Part shown: one piece after another, positions 24,784 to 34,360 of the stretch
Layout of the letters: each line of letters opens with the position of its first letter
Numbering within the stretch: position 1 is the first letter of the stretch
Source: PALSA-350 sp963794165
GTDB lineage: Bacteria > Acidobacteriota > Terriglobia > Terriglobales > Acidobacteriaceae
Assembly: GCA_963794165.1 (NCBI GenBank)
Contig: CAWCCT010000011.1
Span: 248,001 to 312,000, forward strand
Length of the DNA: 64,000 nt
Reading direction: 5' to 3'
Translations under genes and position numbers: made by a program
The notes under the pieces: model-generated
Seen by the model: only the letters and a program-made list of their open reading frames with translations
Told to the model about the DNA's origin: nothing
Database searches by the model: none

Positions 24784-26817
24784 GTGAGGTCGCCCTTGCT
24801 TCGGATTGTATTCATGACTCTGCTGCTCAGTTCTCTTAGCGCCGCCCATGTCCAGGCCCAGGCGCCGCTGCCCTTGATGCCTCTTCCCGCTCAAATGAAG
24901 CCAGCCACAGGCGAGTTTCTCATTAACAACGGGTTCGGCGTCGCTCTCGAAGGCTATCAGGAGCCTCGGCTGGAAAGAGCTAAACAACGATTTCTGGATA
25001 CTCTTTCGCGGCGAACCGGCATTCCACTGTGGCGTGAGGCGATCCTCAATAAGCCCAAGTTCTTCATCAAAACCACGGGGCCCAGCGCACCTGTGCAGCA
25101 GGTCGATGAAGATGAGTCCTATCACTTACAGATCACTGCGGATGAGGTTCACCTGGAAGCCGCAAATCCGCTGGGCATACTCCACGGCCTGCAAACCTTT
25201 CTGCAACTCGTCCGCATCACGCCGCGGGGCTTTGCTGTTCCTGCCATGACCATCGACGATCAGCCGCGCTTTCCCTGGCGCGGGCTGATGCTCGATGTGA
25301 GCCGGCACTTCCTGCCCCTCGATGTGGTCTATCGCAACCTGGACGGCATGGAAGCAGTAAAACTGAACGTCTTCCATTGGCACCTTTCAGACGATCAGGG
25401 TTTTCGGGTAGAGAGCAAGCAATTTCCCTTGTTGCAGCAAAAGGGTTCCGACGGCCTTTTCTACACCCAGGAAGAAGTCCGCAACGTGATTGAATATGCG
25501 CGCGACCGCGGCATCCGCGTGATACCCGAATTCGACATGCCCGGACACACTACCGCCTGGTTCGTTGGTTACCCGGATTTAGCCAGCGGCGCTGGTCCCT
25601 ATCAGATCGAGCGTAAGTGGGGCATCTTCGATCCGGCCATGGATCCAACCCGCGACAGCACCTACCAGTTCCTCGACACCTTTATCGGCGAAATGGCCAG
25701 CCTGTTCCCGGACGCCTACTTCCACGTCGGCGGAGACGAGTGTAACGGCAAGGAGTGGGATCGCAATCCGCGCATTCAGCAGTTCATGAAGGACCACGCC
25801 CTCAAAGACAACGCCGCTCTGCAGGGTTATTTCAGCACCAAGGTGCAGAAGATTGTCGCCGCCCACAACAAAACCATGGTGGGTTGGGACGAGGTTCTTC
25901 AGCCCAGCACGCCCAAGGATGTGGTCATCCAGTCCTGGCGCGGCCCCGAGTTCGTCGGCCAAGCCGTGAAAGGCGGTAATCGAGCTCTGTTGTCCGCCGG
26001 CTACTACATTGATTTGAACGAATCCGCGGCTCACCACTACGCGGCTGACCCTGAGGGGGAGGGGCCGACGACTCTGAGTAGTGAAGAGAGCAAACGCATT
26101 CTGGGTGGGGAGGCGGCCCTGTGGTCGGAGTATGTCACCCCGGAGAGCGTCGACAGCCGCATCTGGCCGCGAACCGCTGCCATTGCCGAGCGCTTATGGT
26201 CGCCGCGCAGTACGCGCGACGTCGCCTCCATGTACGCACGGCTCGCCATCATTTCCCAGCAGCTGAACTACTACGGCCTCAAACATAATCTCAATTATCC
26301 CGCCATGCTCAGCCGGATGACCGGTGAGCCCGATCCGTTGCCGCTGCGCGTTTTCGGCGACGTGATGGAACCTCCCAAGGAGTACGCGCGCGAACAGCTG
26401 CGCGAGTACGATGCCTTCACCCCACTGAACCGGATGGTCGATGCGATCTCTCCGGAGAGCGATACCGCGCGGCGATTTCTCGATATCGTCAACCGCATCG
26501 TTGCTGGAAACGCCAGGCCACAAGACTGGGAACAGGCGCAGGAATGGCTGGTGCTGTGGCGCGACAACAATGCCCAACTACAGCCTCTGCTGCCCCGATC
26601 CGAGTTGACCCAGGAGCTGGCGCCGGTGTCGACGAATTTGCATCATGTCTCCCAGACCGGCCTGGACGCGATCGGCTATCTGCGCGAACACCGCAGCCCA
26701 CCGGGTGGATGGAAGATAAAGCAAGTGGCCTTTCTCAAGCAGTCTGAGAAGCCGCAGGCCATACTGCTGAACATGGTCGCTCCCGCGGTCCTGAAGCTGG
26801 TGCAGGCCACCCCGTAA
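24784..26817 (+). CDS. GH20 beta-N-acetylhexosaminidase, secreted
   Basis: 677 residues from GTG 24784, which yields a proper signal peptide ('RSPLLRIVFMTLLLSSLSA', cleavage near 'VQAQA'). A GH20b N-terminal domain (about 35-150) is followed by the TIM-barrel: 'FPWRGLMLDVSRHFLPLD', 'KLNVFHWHLSDDQGFRVE', 'IPEFDMPGHTTAW', and the catalytic Asp-Glu pair in 'YFHVGGDECNGKEW'. The enzyme removes terminal GlcNAc/GalNAc by substrate-assisted catalysis, acting on chitin oligomers, glycans or wall fragments outside the cytoplasm. A C-terminal ~190-residue extension (from 'SRMTGEPDPLPL') is of unclear role. It is divergent from the NagB-II-like gene. Confidence 0.9.
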   Translation: MRSPLLRIVFMTLLLSSLSAAHVQAQAPLPLMPLPAQMKPATGEFLINNGFGVALEGYQEPRLERAKQRFLDTLSRRTGIPLWREAILNKPKFFIKTTGPSAPVQQVDEDESYHLQITADEVHLEAANPLGILHGLQTFLQLVRITPRGFAVPAMTIDDQPRFPWRGLMLDVSRHFLPLDVVYRNLDGMEAVKLNVFHWHLSDDQGFRVESKQFPLLQQKGSDGLFYTQEEVRNVIEYARDRGIRVIPEFDMPGHTTAWFVGYPDLASGAGPYQIERKWGIFDPAMDPTRDSTYQFLDTFIGEMASLFPDAYFHVGGDECNGKEWDRNPRIQQFMKDHALKDNAALQGYFSTKVQKIVAAHNKTMVGWDEVLQPSTPKDVVIQSWRGPEFVGQAVKGGNRALLSAGYYIDLNESAAHHYAADPEGEGPTTLSSEESKRILGGEAALWSEYVTPESVDSRIWPRTAAIAERLWSPRSTRDVASMYARLAIISQQLNYYGLKHNLNYPAMLSRMTGEPDPLPLRVFGDVMEPPKEYAREQLREYDAFTPLNRMVDAISPESDTARRFLDIVNRIVAGNARPQDWEQAQEWLVLWRDNNAQLQPLLPRSELTQELAPVSTNLHHVSQTGLDAIGYLREHRSPPGGWKIKQVAFLKQSEKPQAILLNMVAPAVLKLVQATP

Positions 26818-26860
26818 AATTGAAACATGACCGTAACAGAGTTCGTCGAGACGCCAAACT

Positions 26861-27862
26861 ATGAGTGATGGCCGTTGGGTGCTGTTGATTGCCAGTGAGC
26901 TGGGTGGTACTAACTCCGTTTCCGACCGGGCCATGGATCGCCTGTGCGGAGCGATCACCGAAGAGGGCTACGAGGTAATCAGAACATCGACCCCGGAAGA
27001 CGGACTCTCGATGGTTCAATCCGATCCGTCTTATAGCGCTATATTGCTCGATTGGGATCTGGAGCAGGAACATCAGTTCGACGAACGCGCGGCTTTGAAG
27101 ATCATCCGCGCCCTTCGCCGCAGAAATAAAAAAGTGCCCATCTTCCTGATCGCGGATCGGACGCTGGTCAGCGAGCTGCCGTTGGAAGTTGTGAAGCAGG
27201 TACATGAGTACATCCATCTCTTCGGGGATACGCCAGCCTTCATTGCCAACCGGGTGGACTTTGCCGTCGCCCGCTACGACGAGCAGCTACTGCCTCCATA
27301 TTTTCGCGAGCTTAAGAAATACACCGATCAGGGCGCTTACTCCTGGGACGCGCCCGGACATATGGGCGGTGTGGCCTTCCTCAAACATCCGGTGGGCATG
27401 CAGTTCCATCGCTTCTTCGGCGAGAATCTATTGCGCGCCGACCTGGGAATCTCCACCTCATCGCTCGGTTCATGGCTTGATCACATCGGGCCTCCGGCGG
27501 AGTCGGAGCGCAATGCCGCGCGCATCTTCGGCGCCGACTGGACCTTTTACGTCCTAAGCGGTTCATCCAGCTCGAACCAGATCGTGGGCCATGGAGTGAT
27601 CGGTAACAACGACATTGTTCTGATCGACGCCAACTGCCACAAATCGATCTGCCATTCGCTGACCGTTACCGGCGCCCGGCCGGTGTACTTCAAGCCCACC
27701 AGGAACGGATATGGGATGATCGGGCTGGTGCCGCTGCGCCGATTCTCCCCCGAGCACATCCAGCAACTGATCAGGGAAAGTCCCGTTCAGCGCCGGTGCG
27801 GCTTCGCCGGAACCCACCTATGCGGTGGTGACCAACTCCACCTACGATGGCTTCTGTTATGA
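26861..27862 (+). CDS. Orn/Lys/Arg decarboxylase, N-terminal part (gene split by frameshift)
   Basis: First part of one gene that should run 26861-29253. Residues 1-130 form the receiver-like 'wing' domain of inducible-type basic amino acid decarboxylases (Asp in 'AILLDWDLEQ'). The fold-type I PLP domain then begins: 'DAPGHMGGVAFLKHP', 'FYVLSGSSSSNQIVGHG' and 'DANCHKSICHSLTVTGARPV'. Meaningful sequence ends at 'QQLIRESP' (about 27782), where the frame changes. One extra base in 'agtcccgttcagc' restores continuity with the second part. The product is a PLP enzyme making putrescine, cadaverine or agmatine, feeding polyamine synthesis or acid resistance. Substrate cannot be fixed from sequence. 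Confidence 0.8.
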   Translation: MSDGRWVLLIASELGGTNSVSDRAMDRLCGAITEEGYEVIRTSTPEDGLSMVQSDPSYSAILLDWDLEQEHQFDERAALKIIRALRRRNKKVPIFLIADRTLVSELPLEVVKQVHEYIHLFGDTPAFIANRVDFAVARYDEQLLPPYFRELKKYTDQGAYSWDAPGHMGGVAFLKHPVGMQFHRFFGENLLRADLGISTSSLGSWLDHIGPPAESERNAARIFGADWTFYVLSGSSSSNQIVGHGVIGNNDIVLIDANCHKSICHSLTVTGARPVYFKPTRNGYGMIGLVPLRRFSPEHIQQLIRESPVQRRCGFAGTHLCGGDQLHLRWLLL

Positions 27863-29253
27863 CGTGCTGCGGGTTACCAGTGAGCTGGCGCGCAGCGTGC
27901 CCCGCCTTCATTTCGACGAGGCCTGGTATGCCTATGCCAAATTCCACGCCATCTATCGCGGCCGCTTTGCCATGGACGTGCCCGAGGATATGCCCAACCG
28001 TCCGCTGCTGTTCGCCGTGCAGTCCACCCATAAGATGCTTGCCGCGTTCTCTATGGCATCGATGATCCATGTCAAGCTAAGCGACCGCGCCCCGCTTGAT
28101 TTCGATCAGTTCAATGAAGCCTTCATGATGCACGGCACCACGTCTCCTTTCTATCCCATGATTGCTTCCCTCGACGTGGCCACATCGATGATGGACGAAC
28201 CGGCCGGCCCGACGCTGATGTACGAGACCATTCAGGATGCGATCAGCTTCAGGAAAGCCATGTCTTCGATCGCCCACCGGCTGCGCTCGGCCAATGGCGA
28301 GGAATGGTTCTTCAGAATCTATCAGCCGGATACGGTCACCAACCCTATGACCGGCGAGACTTCTCTTTTTGAGGAAACTCCCGACTCCGTGCTCATCCAA
28401 TCCTCAGAATGCTGGACCCTCAAGGTGGAGGAAGACTGGCACGGCTTCAAGGATGAAGATATTGCCGAAGACCATTGCATGCTCGATCCGACCAAGGTCA
28501 CCATCCTCATGCCCGGCATCAATTCCCGCGGAGAGCTAGCGGATTGGGGAATTCCGGCGGCGATCCTCACCGAGTTTCTCGACGCCCGTCTGGTGGAGAT
28601 TGCCCGCACCGGCGACTACACGGCATTGATCCTGTTCTCCGTGGGCACCAGCAAAGGAAAGTGGGGCAGTTTGCTGGAGACACTTTTTGAGTTCAAGCGC
28701 CTCTACGATAACGAGGGAACTTTATACGAGGCATTGCCGGATTTAGTTGCGGAACATCCCCACCGTTACCGCGACATGACGTTGAAGGAATTAAGCGACG
28801 AAATGCATGCGGCCCTGGGCAAGTTAAAACTCACCGAATTGCTTCACCAGGCCTGCGATGTGGATCCCGATCCAGTGCTGACGCCTGCGGAAACGTATCA
28901 GAAGCTGGTGCGTAACGGTACCGAGAAGGTCCGTATGTCTGAGATGGCTGGGCGCCTGGCCGGCGTCATGCTGGTTCCCTACCCTCCTGGCATTCCGGTG
29001 CGCATGCCCGGGGAGCGTCTGGGCGACGCCGACAGCCCCACCATTCGCCTGCTGTTGGCGCTGGAGAAATTCGGTAAGCAATTTCCCGGCTTTGAACGCG
29101 AAGTTCACGGTATCGAGCTGGATGCGGATGGGCGACTACTGGATGCGCAGCGTAATCGAATCCGCCGCTCCGCCGCCATCGGGAAAAAAGACAGCGTCTC
29201 CAACCCGCAACCCCAAACGCAAAAGAACCAAGAAACCTGTTGCCGGCAGTTAG
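27825..29253 (+). CDS. Orn/Lys/Arg decarboxylase, C-terminal part (continuation)
   Basis: Continuation of the same decarboxylase in the next frame: coding resumes at about 27786 ('SAGAASPEPTYAVVTNSTYD'). It contains the cofactor-binding aspartate region 'LHFDEAWYAYAKFH' and the Schiff-base lysine in 'VQSTHKMLAAFSMASMIHV', then the C-terminal domain ('MLVPYPPGIPVRMPGE'). A second change occurs near 29177-29192. The open frame runs on to 29300 with unlikely residues, whereas the next frame gives a basic tail 'TRNPKRKRTKKPVAGS' and stops at TAG 29251-29253. Both shifts correspond to one additional base. The full protein would be about 796 residues, a plausible size for the family. Confidence 0.8.
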
Positions 29254-29330
29254 CATCGACTTCTATCAGTCCGTGCTCTCATGGTTTGGATAGGAAATGA
29301 CTTCAGTCAGGCGGAACGGAATAGGGTCTT

Positions 29331-29485
29331 GAAGGGTACGGGCTTCAGCCCGTACATATTCAACCAGAACACAGGGCTTTAGCCCCTGAGGGCAACTTTA
29401 TCCCGGGATATGGAATCGTCCCCTCAGCGGCTAAAGCCGGATTCGTTTCACAGTAATACGTACGGCCTAAAGGCCGTACCCTTCA
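29331..29485. repeat. Nested inverted repeat
   Basis: Outer arms 'gaagggtacgggcttcagcccgtac' and 'gtacggcctaaaggccgtacccttc' pair, and inner blocks 'gggctttagcccctgagg' and 'cctcagcggctaaagcc' pair within them. Each outer arm is itself a small hairpin. The right half recurs at 1-76. It occupies most of the gap between the decarboxylase and the MFS transporter. The remaining ~40 bases before the GTG start show no recognisable promoter. Confidence 0.8.
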
Positions 29486-29525
29486 CAATCTAAACCCGAT
29501 CTAAATCGGTCGTGTAGTCTGGGCA

Positions 29526-30818
29526 GTGACTTCATCGCCTCCCAAGATTCCCAGGCGCCGCTGGCGTATCGCATTTCTGCTCGGCATTGGGGTGCTGGTC
29601 AACTACTTCGACCGAGTCAACCTGTCGGTGGCTCATGCTGCCCTCATCACCAGCTTCGCCATTTCCAATATCACCTTCGGCTATCTTTCCGCCGCCTATA
29701 ACTGGACCTATACGGTGTGCCAGCTTCCCGTTGGTGTGCTGCTGGACAGATTTGGCGTGCGCCGGGTGGGACGTATCAGCAGTTTTATCTGGAGCGTCGC
29801 CTCATTCGCCGCTGCCATCACCCCTAACCTCGGCGGGTTCTTTGCCGCACGCCTGCTGCTGGGCATAGGAGAAGCTCCCACTTTTCCCTCCAATGCCAAA
29901 GCCATCGGCTACTGGTTTCCTGCCAGGGAACGAAGTTCGGCCACTTCGATTTTCGACGGCGCTGCCAAATTCGCCTCCGCGATCGGCGTGCCAATCATCG
30001 GCATTTTGTTGTTGAAGGTCGGCTGGCGCTGGAGTTTCGCCGCCACTGGCATGGTCAGCTTCCTCTACTTCCTGCTTTTCTGCCGCGTCTATCGCGATCC
30101 CAGCGAGGACCCGGAGCTCACCTCAGAGGAGCGCGATTACATCCTGGAAAAAGACGCCGCTGCTCCTTTGCTGCCGGCGGAAACAGCGTCGCTCGGCTAC
30201 CTGATACGGCAGCCAAAAGTGATCGGGGTAGCCATCGGCTTCGGCGCCTATAACTACGTCTTTTACCTGCTCCTCACGTGGCTGCCCAGCTATCTCTCCT
30301 CTGCTCTGCACATAGATCTGTTGCACTCGTTTCTCTACACCGGCGTCCCGTGGTTGATTGCCACGGCCAGCGAACTGCTGATCGGCGGATGGCTGGTAGA
30401 CCGGCTGCTGGAGCGGGGATGGAACGCCAGCGGCGTGCAGCGCACGGTACTGATCGGCGGCACGACCATGGGGCTGGGAATCATTGGCGCCGCCTACGCC
30501 CAAACGGCTGCCACGGCGCTGCTATGGATCAGCATCTCGCTGGCTGGTCTCTCGGCCGCCTCAGCCGTCGGCTGGTCTGTGCCGTCCCTGATCGGTCCTC
30601 GGGGCAGTGTCGGCACCCTGGGCGGTATCCAGAATTTTTCCAGCCAGGTCTCAGGGATTTTGGCGCCCATCGTGACCGGATACCTGGTCACTGCCCGGCA
30701 CTCGTTTGGCTGGGCATTTGGCGTTGCCGGTATCTACCTGTCGATCGGTATATCAGCCTACATCTTCTTGCTCGGGCGCCTGGAAAGAATTCCCAGCGAG
30801 CCTCAACGCGCAGCGTAG
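29526..30818 (+). CDS. MFS transporter, anion:cation symporter type
   Basis: 430 residues with twelve predicted membrane segments. The first is preceded by a basic stretch 'PPKIPRRRWRIAFLL', and 'NYFDRVNLSVAHAAL' is the typical opening of the ACS family (ExuT, GudP, sialic-acid or galactonate carriers). Loop 2-3 carries 'GVLLDRFGVRRVGRISS', the MFS signature. Central motif 'LLGIGEAPTFPSNAKAIGYWFP' is characteristic of ACS carriers for sugar acids. Start is GTG 29526. It is convergent with the MBL-fold gene, whose 3' end overlaps it by 16 bases. A hexuronate- or aldonate-type substrate is an inference from family only. Confidence 0.85.
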   Translation: MTSSPPKIPRRRWRIAFLLGIGVLVNYFDRVNLSVAHAALITSFAISNITFGYLSAAYNWTYTVCQLPVGVLLDRFGVRRVGRISSFIWSVASFAAAITPNLGGFFAARLLLGIGEAPTFPSNAKAIGYWFPARERSSATSIFDGAAKFASAIGVPIIGILLLKVGWRWSFAATGMVSFLYFLLFCRVYRDPSEDPELTSEERDYILEKDAAAPLLPAETASLGYLIRQPKVIGVAIGFGAYNYVFYLLLTWLPSYLSSALHIDLLHSFLYTGVPWLIATASELLIGGWLVDRLLERGWNASGVQRTVLIGGTTMGLGIIGAAYAQTAATALLWISISLAGLSAASAVGWSVPSLIGPRGSVGTLGGIQNFSSQVSGILAPIVTGYLVTARHSFGWAFGVAGIYLSIGISAYIFLLGRLERIPSEPQRAA

Positions 30819-31819
30819 TCCTTGGTTGCTCCCGTGCGTGAGTTGAAGACGGCAAAACTGCCGCTGGGACTCGCCGTGAGCTTCAGGTAGTTGGCGGCAT
30901 CCGGCCCCGTGGGGTTGGCGATGTACTCGGCCGCTGTATTCAGCTTACCGGCCTCGTTCCCGAAATGCAGCTGCCACAGCGTTTCCAGGCCCGGCGCTTT
31001 TGCCAGGGTTTCGAAAGTCGGCGGAGAGCCGCCTTTCTTATCGCCGTTGTTCATAATGGCTACGCGGGGTGCGATCGCGTCTACCAGCGCCGGGCTCGAG
31101 CTCTGAAACAACCCGTGATGCGAAACCACCAACACGTCCACCTTGCCAAGCTTGTTGACCGGGCACATCAACTCCATCTCTTTAGCCCAGGTTAGGTCGC
31201 CAAGGTCGAGGATTCTGAGCTTGCCAAAGGTAATCAGAACTCCAAGAGAACGAGCGTTCTCCGACGGGTCCGCCGGCTGGACCTTCGCATCCTTGCAGTA
31301 GCCATTCGGCTGGCCGGCACCCGGCAACGCGTGCTCGATCAACTGACCGTCCGCGCTGATCACCAGAACCTTCATCCCCGCAATCGGCAAAACCTCTCCC
31401 GGCTTGGCCACGATATGGCCGTAATGGCCGCCGGCCAGGACTTTCTGATAAGCCTCGTAGTACCCCTCGGTCGCTCCCTTGGTCTCACGGTTGGGGCCGT
31501 GGTCAATGAAGGTGCCGACAGGGATTTGCTGCACCAGCTCCGGCACGCCACCTGCGTGGTCCGCATGGAAATGCGTCAGCAACACAAAATCGATCTTGCT
31601 CACGCCGGCATCTTTGGCCGCCGCCGCAATGCGCTTGGCATCAAGACCATCGTTCCCGGACCACCCGGTATCAATCAGCAGCGACTTCCCAGCCGGGTTT
31701 ACAAAGAGCGTAGATTGCCCACCATCCACGTCGATGAAATAGACCTGCAACCCATTGCTTGCAGCCCGTGCAACATTTGCCCCGCCCAGCATGAGCAGGA
31801 CAGCCAGCAGAGAATGCAT
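30803..31819 (-). CDS. Exported metallo-beta-lactamase fold hydrolase, ComEC-like
   Basis: 338 residues from ATG 31819 with a signal peptide ('MHSLLAVLLMLGGANVARAA'). The MBL domain has 'VYFIDVDGGQSTLFV' near residue 27, the metal motif 'LLTHFHADHAGGVPEL' near 82, and later 'LDLGDLTWAKEM' and 'VLVVSHHGLFQSSSP'. The opening and the 'SHHG' segment resemble the ComEC C-terminal hydrolase domain, which may degrade the non-transported DNA strand, but no membrane channel is present. A stand-alone exported nuclease or phosphodiesterase is possible; substrate unknown. It overlaps the end of the upstream dehydrogenase gene? No: that gene ends at 31827, eight bases before this start. Confidence 0.82.
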   Translation of the reverse strand: MHSLLAVLLMLGGANVARAASNGLQVYFIDVDGGQSTLFVNPAGKSLLIDTGWSGNDGLDAKRIAAAAKDAGVSKIDFVLLTHFHADHAGGVPELVQQIPVGTFIDHGPNRETKGATEGYYEAYQKVLAGGHYGHIVAKPGEVLPIAGMKVLVISADGQLIEHALPGAGQPNGYCKDAKVQPADPSENARSLGVLITFGKLRILDLGDLTWAKEMELMCPVNKLGKVDVLVVSHHGLFQSSSPALVDAIAPRVAIMNNGDKKGGSPPTFETLAKAPGLETLWQLHFGNEAGKLNTAAEYIANPTGPDAANYLKLTASPSGSFAVFNSRTGATKDYAAR

Positions 31820-31826
31820 CCTTGCG

Positions 31827-32864
31827 CTACGCACCGGGATCGAGCACCACCTTCATTAGATTTGGCTCGCCCGCGTGCAACCGCGCGAACCATCGTGGAC
31901 CATCGCTCAGAGGAGCAACCGCCGTAATCAATGACTTTACTTTTATTTTTCCGTTGGCCAGCAATTCCATTGCCTGCGGATATTCACCCGACGAAGCGCA
32001 TGATCCCTGGAGCCGGATCTGCCTTGAGACCACCACCTGCAGCGGGATCTTCACCTCGGGAGAAATATTGCCGATGAGCGTAACCGTTCCTCCCTTGCGC
32101 ACGCTGGCGATTGAGGCCGCGATCGTCTCCTGGCGCCCAACTGCCTCCAGTACGAGATCCACGCCTCTCCCTTCCGTTTGCCTGAGGATTTCCTCTACCA
32201 GCTCGTTTCCGGAGAGCAACAGTGTCTCATCGGCGCCAATGGTCTCAGCCCGCTGCAGCCGGGAGCGATCAATATCCGCCACCAGCACCCGCGAAGCTCC
32301 TCCCGCTTTTGCCGCCTGCAGCGTTAGCAATCCGATCATCCCGGCGCCGATCACCAGCGCAGTTTCGCCGCCCTTCATCTCCGAAACCCGTACCGCGTGC
32401 AGCGCCACCGAGACCGCTTCGAGCATCGCCGCCTCCTGGAACTCGAGCGCCTCAGGCAGCTGATAGGCGATGCGCTGCGGCACCACCACATACTCCGCAA
32501 AAGCGCCGGCGCGGCGAAAGTCTGCGCACGAAACCCCAATCACCTGCCGGTTATTGCACAAGTTAATCTCGCCCTGGAGACAGAACTCGCACTGTCCGCA
32601 GTACACGGTGGAGTCGAACGTCACCCGATCGCCAAGCTTGAATTTGCTCACCCCGGCGCCTACCGCGGCGACAATCCCTGCCGCTTCATGCCCCATAACA
32701 ATTGGTGGAATACGCCTGCCGGAAGTGCCGTCGAACCCGTGCACATCACTGCCGCAGATGCCACATGCGGCCACCCGCACCAGGATCTCTTCCGCTCCGG
32801 GCACCGGTACCGGCAGATCGGCGATGTCGAGTTGGTTGTATTGCGAGAGAAGCAGAGCTTTCAT
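31827..32864 (-). CDS. Zinc-dependent medium-chain alcohol/polyol dehydrogenase
   Basis: 345 residues from ATG 32864. An MDR-family enzyme with the catalytic zinc site 'AACGICGSDVHGFDG' and 'VMGHEAAGIVAAVG', and the structural zinc cysteines in 'YCGQCEFCLQGEINLCNNR' (four Cys). The NAD-binding 'ALVIGAGMIGLLTLQAAKAGG' is followed by 'VADIDRSRLQRAETIGAD'. The closest well-known families are threonine, sorbitol and galactitol-1-phosphate dehydrogenases. The Asp after the glycine motif (ADID) favours NAD over NADP. It is followed on the same strand by the MBL-fold gene and divergent from the flippase gene at 32960. Confidence 0.88.
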   Translation of the reverse strand: MKALLLSQYNQLDIADLPVPVPGAEEILVRVAACGICGSDVHGFDGTSGRRIPPIVMGHEAAGIVAAVGAGVSKFKLGDRVTFDSTVYCGQCEFCLQGEINLCNNRQVIGVSCADFRRAGAFAEYVVVPQRIAYQLPEALEFQEAAMLEAVSVALHAVRVSEMKGGETALVIGAGMIGLLTLQAAKAGGASRVLVADIDRSRLQRAETIGADETLLLSGNELVEEILRQTEGRGVDLVLEAVGRQETIAASIASVRKGGTVTLIGNISPEVKIPLQVVVSRQIRLQGSCASSGEYPQAMELLANGKIKVKSLITAVAPLSDGPRWFARLHAGEPNLMKVVLDPGA

Positions 32865-32959
32865 ATTGGCAGGGTACATGGTTGGTAGCCGCATCCTCAA
32901 GCCGGCCCATGTAGCATGGTCTTATCGGCGCTAGGTAGCAGGAAGTCCCCGGTTCCCTC

Positions 32960-34354
32960 ATGAGCACACGCAGTCTTAAGCGCAGACTGATTGCAGGATT
33001 CGGCGCCAACACCTTCAGCCGCCTCTCCACCACCCTGACCCAGATTTTTTCTGTTCCAGTCTTCCTCAGCCACTGGGGAGTGCACCTGTACGGCGAATGG
33101 ATCCTGCTCAACACCATTCCCAGTTATCTCGGCCTCAGCGACGTTGGCTTCGGGAGCGTGGCCGGCAACGAAATGACCATGCTGGCGGCGGCCCAGGACT
33201 TCGACCAGGCCCTAGTGGTTTTTCAGAGTGTCTGGGTGCTCACCACCGTCATTACCAGCCTGCTCGGGCTGTTGCTGATCGCAACGGTCTGGTTACTTCC
33301 GTTAGGGGCATGGCTGAACATGCATGCCATCAGCGGTCCGGACGCGAGGCTGATCATATTGCTGCTAGGTCTAGCTGTTTTGTTGGGGATGCAGGAGACC
33401 TTGTTCCAAGCTGCATTTCGCTGCGTAGGTAAATATCCGCTGGGAACTATGGCTAAGAGCCTGGTGGTGCTGGCGGCCTTTTTGAGCACCATGATTGGCG
33501 TTGCCATGCACCTGACTCCTGTCCCGGTCACCGTGCTGTATGTTGTCGTCAATGCCGTCGGTGTAGTTGCGTTGTGGTTCTTGCTACGTCGCGAAGTGCC
33601 CTGGATCCGTTTTGGCATTCGCCACGCGCAATGGGCGGTCATTCGCCGCCTCACCGGACCGGCTTTGTCCTATATGAGTTTTCCGCTGGTGAACGCCCTC
33701 AACTTCCAGGGGATCCTGGTGGTGATCGGCTATGTGCTGGGTCCCATCGCGGTGGTAACCTTCAACACCGCTCGGACCATATCCCGCAGTGCTGCCCAGG
33801 GGATGAACTTGATCAACAATTCAATTTGGCCGGAAATGTCGGCGGCTTTCGGCGTAGGCGCGATGGATATCGCCCGCATGCTGCACCGGCGTGCCTGCCA
33901 GATCTCGCTGTACCTGTGCCTGAGCATCACCCTTGGGGTTGCTATTCTGGGCGACTGGATCTGGAAGATCTGGACGGTAGGCAAGGTGCCGACCGACCCC
34001 ATGCTATTGAACCTAATGTTGTTGCAGATGGTGGTCTCGGCCTTTTGGTTCACCAGCTCGGTGGTGCCCCTGGCGACCAACCAGCACCAGAGAATGGCGC
34101 GAGCCGTGCTGGCCTCCACCTGTCTGTCGCTGGTGCTCGCCTGGCTGTTGATGCACGTGAGCTCCCTGGGCCTGCGCGGTGCGGTCCTCGCGCTGCTGGC
34201 CGGCGACCTCTTTACAGCGGTCTATGTACTGCGCGAGAGCCTGAGTTTGCTTGGAGACGACTTTGGCGACTTTGCCCGCAGCATGCTGGATCTGTCGCTG
34301 TTAAACCGCCTATGGAGAAGGCCGAAGCTGCCTCTAGGCAATGAGGAGTCGTGA
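32960..34354 (+). CDS. Wzx-like lipid-linked oligosaccharide flippase
   Basis: 464 residues with about twelve hydrophobic segments, of the polysaccharide-export MOP superfamily. The start 'STRSLKRRLIAGFGANTFSRL' and 'SVPVFLSHWGVHLYGEWIL' are typical of O-antigen flippases, with 'LSDVGFGSVAGNEMTMLAA' next. It would move undecaprenyl-linked sugar units across the inner membrane. No polymerase (Wzy) or ligase is adjacent, but sugar-nucleotide and glycosyltransferase genes lie on both sides of this region. It converges on the toxin-like gene with only six bases between stops. Confidence 0.83.
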   Translation: MSTRSLKRRLIAGFGANTFSRLSTTLTQIFSVPVFLSHWGVHLYGEWILLNTIPSYLGLSDVGFGSVAGNEMTMLAAAQDFDQALVVFQSVWVLTTVITSLLGLLLIATVWLLPLGAWLNMHAISGPDARLIILLLGLAVLLGMQETLFQAAFRCVGKYPLGTMAKSLVVLAAFLSTMIGVAMHLTPVPVTVLYVVVNAVGVVALWFLLRREVPWIRFGIRHAQWAVIRRLTGPALSYMSFPLVNALNFQGILVVIGYVLGPIAVVTFNTARTISRSAAQGMNLINNSIWPEMSAAFGVGAMDIARMLHRRACQISLYLCLSITLGVAILGDWIWKIWTVGKVPTDPMLLNLMLLQMVVSAFWFTSSVVPLATNQHQRMARAVLASTCLSLVLAWLLMHVSSLGLRGAVLALLAGDLFTAVYVLRESLSLLGDDFGDFARSMLDLSLLNRLWRRPKLPLGNEES

Positions 34355-34360
34355 AAAGTA

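Noticed and set aside
27780..27790. Programmed +1 frameshift in the decarboxylase
   Set aside because: No slippery codon, stop codon or stimulatory element resembling known sites is present, and unrelated genes nearby carry the same kind of break.
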